From assembly GCF_003254395.2 (NCBI RefSeq), contig NC_037638.1:18572746-18636745 (forward strand): a stretch of DNA of 64,000 nucleotides, given 5' to 3'. Source of the stretch: Apis mellifera. Its lineage: Eukaryota > Arthropoda > Insecta > Hymenoptera > Apidae. The translations under genes were made by a program, and so were the position numbers. Positions 59,792 through 64,000 of this stretch are shown here, in pieces (position 1 is the first letter of the stretch; each line of letters starts with the position of its first letter). The notes under the pieces are model-generated. The model had not been told where the DNA came from and searched no databases. It was given only the letters and a program-made list of their open reading frames with translations.

Positions 59792-62700
59792 CTGCGAAAC
59801 GGTCGCGTTAATTCCAAGGACAGATCCCCTGGATAACAAGAATCGTCGATGCGACGGTACAACCAACCACCAGTTCTTCCAGACACCCGGGGATTTCGAC
59901 GATTTTAATCCTGAGGGCTCGGATTCAACTTGATCCACCAATTCCACACCGGCAGACTGCTATTGCAAACAGAATCAATCCCGTACCACCACCGTGCCCT
60001 GTAACGGAGCCGCAATTCTCTTTGACCTGATTTCGCTTCCTCGTTAATAATTTATTTTAACTCGAGAGAGAAAAATTTTTCGATTATCCTCGCTAATTAG
60101 ATTCGTGCAAGTGAAATTGTAATATAAGCTTCAAAGATCTTTCCTGTTCAAGGAAGGACTGACTGAGTTTCAAAGAGTGAAATATTTTTTTCGACGGATT
60201 AAATTCGATATCCTTTGATTGATACTTATTAGTTTAAGAATCATTGGAAAATTAATCGTATAAATTTCAGAATTCTTTTTTTTTTTAAATTCCAATAAAA
60301 TAAAAACCGATAGAACCATATGTGCACGTGTATATATGTATCTACACGTTAGATAGGAAATTTCACATTCGATATAAAATTCTTTTCATGTTCCGGTTGA
60401 TGGATTACACGTTTTGCCGCGTATTCGGTGCAACAAGTTTTCTTTTTAGATTGCAGTATAATTGGTTCTGGTTTGGTCGGATTCGATCCGGTTTATACCC
60501 ATTCGTTAACCATTGACGTCAAATGATTTACTACGTTTCTTATCTAATCCATTACTATATAAAATATATATGGATATATATACATATATGTATAAATATT
60601 TGCACACGCAAAAGTTTCTTTTGTTTTTTTTTGTATCTTTTCGTAATCTGTAGAAATAACGATGTTCGAGAAATGATTTAATTTTTTTGATCCTCTTTTG
60701 GAAAATACTTTTTTCATACACCATACACCGACTACCATCAACTTTTCATTCGAAACATTCGAAAATGATCAGAAACGCGATTCCAATCGATTTCCTGGTC
60801 GTTTTACTATATTTCAGAATTTACTTGCTGCGAGATAAAATGAACTTCCATTTCGTTTTCTCTTTTTATGCGACACTGCAAGATCATTTATTTCCTCGCA
60901 TCTATCAGTCACGAAAATTCTTTCCTATTTGAAAAGTTTCAATTTTTCATGACATTTTTTTTTTTCCTTTTTTTTTTCCCCTCTCTTTCACAAAATGCCT
61001 CTAATAAAGTAGTACACGTAGTACACGTAACACACGCGAACAAGGGAACACCGGCCAGTTGAATGAATCGCTAATTAAAGCACGAGGACGACATCGATCG
61101 AAGGATACACGCATTAGGGGCAAATGCAACTTTGTTATTGACCAGTCGAGAATTGGCCTTGGTTTCATGGAAATTGACCTGATTTCCCATCGCGTTCTCC
61201 GTTAGGTATTGACGTCAAATGACCTTTCGCGTGTTTCACCCACGATGCATCATCACACGGCTGCTTTAATATATTCACGGCCTCACGGATGCACAACTAA
61301 TTTCCCCTCCGATCGATGAAAGAATTTCTTTCTTTAATTAATAAAAACTGGCCTCAATGAGTCGACATTGAAAGAGGGCTAGAAGTAAATATATCACGGT
61401 AAAAATAATCTTCCCTGGACGAGTCCGATTTTAGCCGGACGATATTAATCTCGAAACTTCAACCCCTATGAAACCACGTTTCGACGAGTGGTGGTCCGAT
61501 AAATAACTTCAACCTCGTTTTCGACCATATTGTAATAACTCTCGGCTCCGCCAAATTTGACCCGGTTTCCCTTGGCCTCTCGTGGACCAGTGACGTCAGA
61601 TGATCCTTCTCGAATCGACCATGAAATTAACACCGCTTTAATCTCTCCGACCCGGAACGGCGGTGAACACCGTTCATTAAGCTCTAAGCTGTTAATATAA
61701 CGAATTGTTCGACACGACGTGACAATTTATTCGAGAACTCAACTTTTCGATTGATCTTGTTGTCTCCAATTAAAATAAATCCTACGGAATTTAATTTTAT
61801 ATTTTATATTTCTATATATATATATTGATAAATTTTATTTAAATTTTACCTCCAGCGATGATATATATACTTTTTTTAATTCGAATATTTTATTACGCAA
61901 TCTGTTGATTTGAAACAGGATTATCTCCAGTTAATATCTGCCCTCAGTAATCGGTTTCTCTGAACACGAACCAGTGTTCCAAATCAATCCACGAGATCGT
62001 GATAGTTAATTGTTCTTCTATTTCTAAAAGATTGAATCAACAATTCATGACAATGAAAATGTGCTGTAACACGTGATAGATATCGTGTTTAATATCTAAG
62101 GAAAAAAAAAAAGAAAAAAAGAAACCGTGATCAACTATCGCGATAGAATCGATTTGCCTTCCCGATCAACGTCCGTTCCTTTCAGAATCCCGTTTAATTC
62201 GTACTTGGCAAGCATTGATGATCCAGGTTCCGGATGAAGCACACGCGCAACTGCATACAGACACGCGCAATGCAATCGCATGCACGCACAAAGGGATATC
62301 CACATGGCAGAATGTCTCGTGCACGGAAATGTAGCACTCTGCACGGAATGCATTTCTGTGATTGCTATCAGACACTGGGCCGTTGCTCGTCAGTATGGAA
62401 CGTGGATTCGTATCCAGAACCGTGTATTTTGTGTACACACGCTCTCTCTCTCTCTCTCTCGTCCTTCGAATTTCTCCTTCCCCCCCCCCCTCCTCCTTTC
62501 GTTCTCCGTTCTTGGTCGAGATCTCGTGTCAAGGCGACCATCGGTGAAATTTTGTCGCGTTCGTTTTTGAGGATTCTCGATTCACCGGGTCACAGAGCCA
62601 CTAAAAACTCTTGTTTATCGATTCGCGGACCGAAAAATGTTCGAACAGCCGCGGCGCTCGGATTCGTGGAAGCGAGAAATAAAATGGAATTCGTTGTTTG

Positions 62701-64000
62701 TACGCGAGATTACGTCCACGGTAAAATATTTGTCTTTCTCCGGGTGGCGTGAAACATGGCGTATATTCTAAAATATTTTCCCGCGACATGCGTAATATTT
62801 TGAGACAGCGGGGTGCTCGTGGGCCGCCAATGGATTCCTTTTGAACAAATCTCTCTTGTGTGTCGTGCACGCTGAAAAAAGTTTCAGCGTTAGAACGGAA
62901 ATTTCTCTTTTGACGAGGTATACCACACCCCATCTCTCCCTCGGGTATTTCCCTCCACCGTTTCACCCCATTACGACAATTTTTAACACGCGGTAAAATT
63001 TTCTTTTCATCCTTTCGTCGTGAAAATAAGAAGTCACCTCGAGGCCAACCCGTTTCACGCGAGACCACTGTTCACCTCTAACTTGATAAATCGACCTAAC
63101 ATTTTCTCATGCAAATTACCTAGTTACCCCTAGTTTCAAGTACACACAGTTTTAAAACGCTCTGCTCGAAACCTTTAATCCTCCTTTAATCAGATATAAA
63201 ATCGCGATTAAAACGCTCATTATCTCATTATCTTATATCCCTTTTATATATATTTTATACACCCCTTTATCTCTCGCAGAGATTGTTTATTCCAAAAGTG
63301 TAAAAGATTCGCAATATTCAAATCTGATTTCCAATCTGATCATTATCAGACTCGACAATTATCACGAGTTGTACACTGATCTTTCGCACGATAAATTTTT
63401 CGAGACGGCACGCAACAACGATCCCGATGTGACACCGCATTGGCCTTGAAACCTAATCGACCCAAACCGCAACCCTCTGTCGTGACCGAGATTGCGGTTT
63501 CGCGGCGTGCATACGACCGGTTGTAACTCGTTCAACGATGGCGCTTGTACACGTTAAGAAAGACAAAGGCCGTCGATTATCGAGGCATCGATGAAAAATA
63601 CGGGCGGACGATGTTACTCGGCGCCGACGATGCTTCAACGTCCTGTCGATGCGCGAGCACGATGCTTCAAAGGATTTTCGAATCGCGAACTTTGCCTCGT
63701 TTCTTCTCGCGTATCGTTCTTAAATGTTATTTTCAATCCGTTTATTTGTAAGTTTATCGTTTCGTTTAATTTTTAACTTTGATTCGAGAAATATTTTAAA
63801 TTTGACTTTTGGCCAGAATTTGTATATTTGTGTGCGCAAATGTATAGAGCGGTTTTGTTTCATATATTAATTTAACGGTTTGTCCAGAAAAGGTAAAATT
63901 ATGATAATAGTACACAGGAGAAGAATTGATAATCGATGTAAGCAGTATTTATTAATATCTCGTTTCGAATATTTGTCAATAGGTATAAAGCTGATAAAAT
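59792..64000. other. Right end of the window, non-coding as far as can be seen
   Basis: No supported exon or RNA gene. It holds three similarly flanked TGACGTCA sites (60514, 61210, 61591), a (CT)n tract at about 62442-62460 with adjoining C-run, and T-runs near 60955-60985. If the ADAMTS-like gene continues to the right, this is intron. Confidence 0.45.
61150..61610. promoter_or_regulatory. Repeated CRE-like sites in similar context
   Basis: TGACGTCAAATGAC at 61210 and TGACGTCAGATGAT at 61591 are both preceded, about 40-45 bases earlier, by similar sequence (AATTGACCTGATTTCCC and AATTTGACCCGGTTTCCC). A third site, TGACGTCAAATGAT, is at 60514. TGACGTCA is the full palindromic binding site of CREB/ATF bZIP factors. 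Function here is inferred only. Confidence 0.4.

Noticed and set aside
59900..60060. Plus-strand segment reading CYCKQNQSRTTTVPCNG after an AG
   Set aside because: Only three cysteines, an upstream stop in frame and no matching donor; probably chance.
62135..62752. Overlapping frames on both strands at 62.1-62.75 kb
   Set aside because: Low-stop sequence with CT repeats and a C-run; no recognisable domain.

Overview
The window looks like a piece of a honey bee (Apis) or closely related bee genome. It is very AT-rich with short introns at the left, CpG-rich at the right, and the protein sequences of MSH2, MOCS3, GALT, a hydroxylysine kinase and an ADAMTS-like protein are clearly insect-type eukaryotic. 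All calls come from reading splice sites and translated exons by eye; no database was searched.

Layout. Positions 1-65 are an exact same-orientation copy of 5981-6045, which lies in MSH2 exon 6. Next come the last two exons of GALT (+, to 566) and, convergent with it, MOCS3 (-, 733-2102). MOCS3 is broken by several frame changes and lacks its amino-terminal exon. MSH2 (-, 3314-14009) has 15 exons, all joining in frame to give about 921 residues. Its exons 1 and 2 (13836-14009) are separated from exon 3 by a 6.9 kb intron. That intron holds, on the opposite strand, an intact 1508-residue secreted Gln/Asn-rich repeat protein (8957-13483). MSH2 is head-to-head with a single-exon hydroxylysine kinase gene (+, 15777-16862), with a (TA)n minisatellite between them.

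From 19266 rightwards almost everything belongs to one large minus-strand gene, an ADAMTS-like extracellular matrix protein of the ADAMTSL1/3, punctin, MADD-4 or Drosophila nolo type. Twenty exons (19266-52249) join in consistent phase to about 1,511 residues: a cysteine-rich domain, seven thrombospondin type-1 repeats, one Ig domain, a long charged linker, three more thrombospondin repeats and a carboxy-terminal PLAC domain. One weaker candidate upstream exon lies at 59640-59791; the start of the gene is probably beyond 64000. The long introns hold GA tracts, a 135-bp tandem duplication and other non-coding sequence. No transposase, tRNA, rRNA or CRISPR was seen.

The most notable points are: the apparent breakpoint of a roughly 6 kb tandem duplication (or assembly artefact) at position 65, next to frame-broken GALT and MOCS3; the repeat-protein gene nested antisense inside MSH2; the ADAMTS-like protein that goes from cysteine-rich domain to thrombospondin repeat without the usual spacer; and three similarly flanked TGACGTCA sites near 60.5-61.6 kb.
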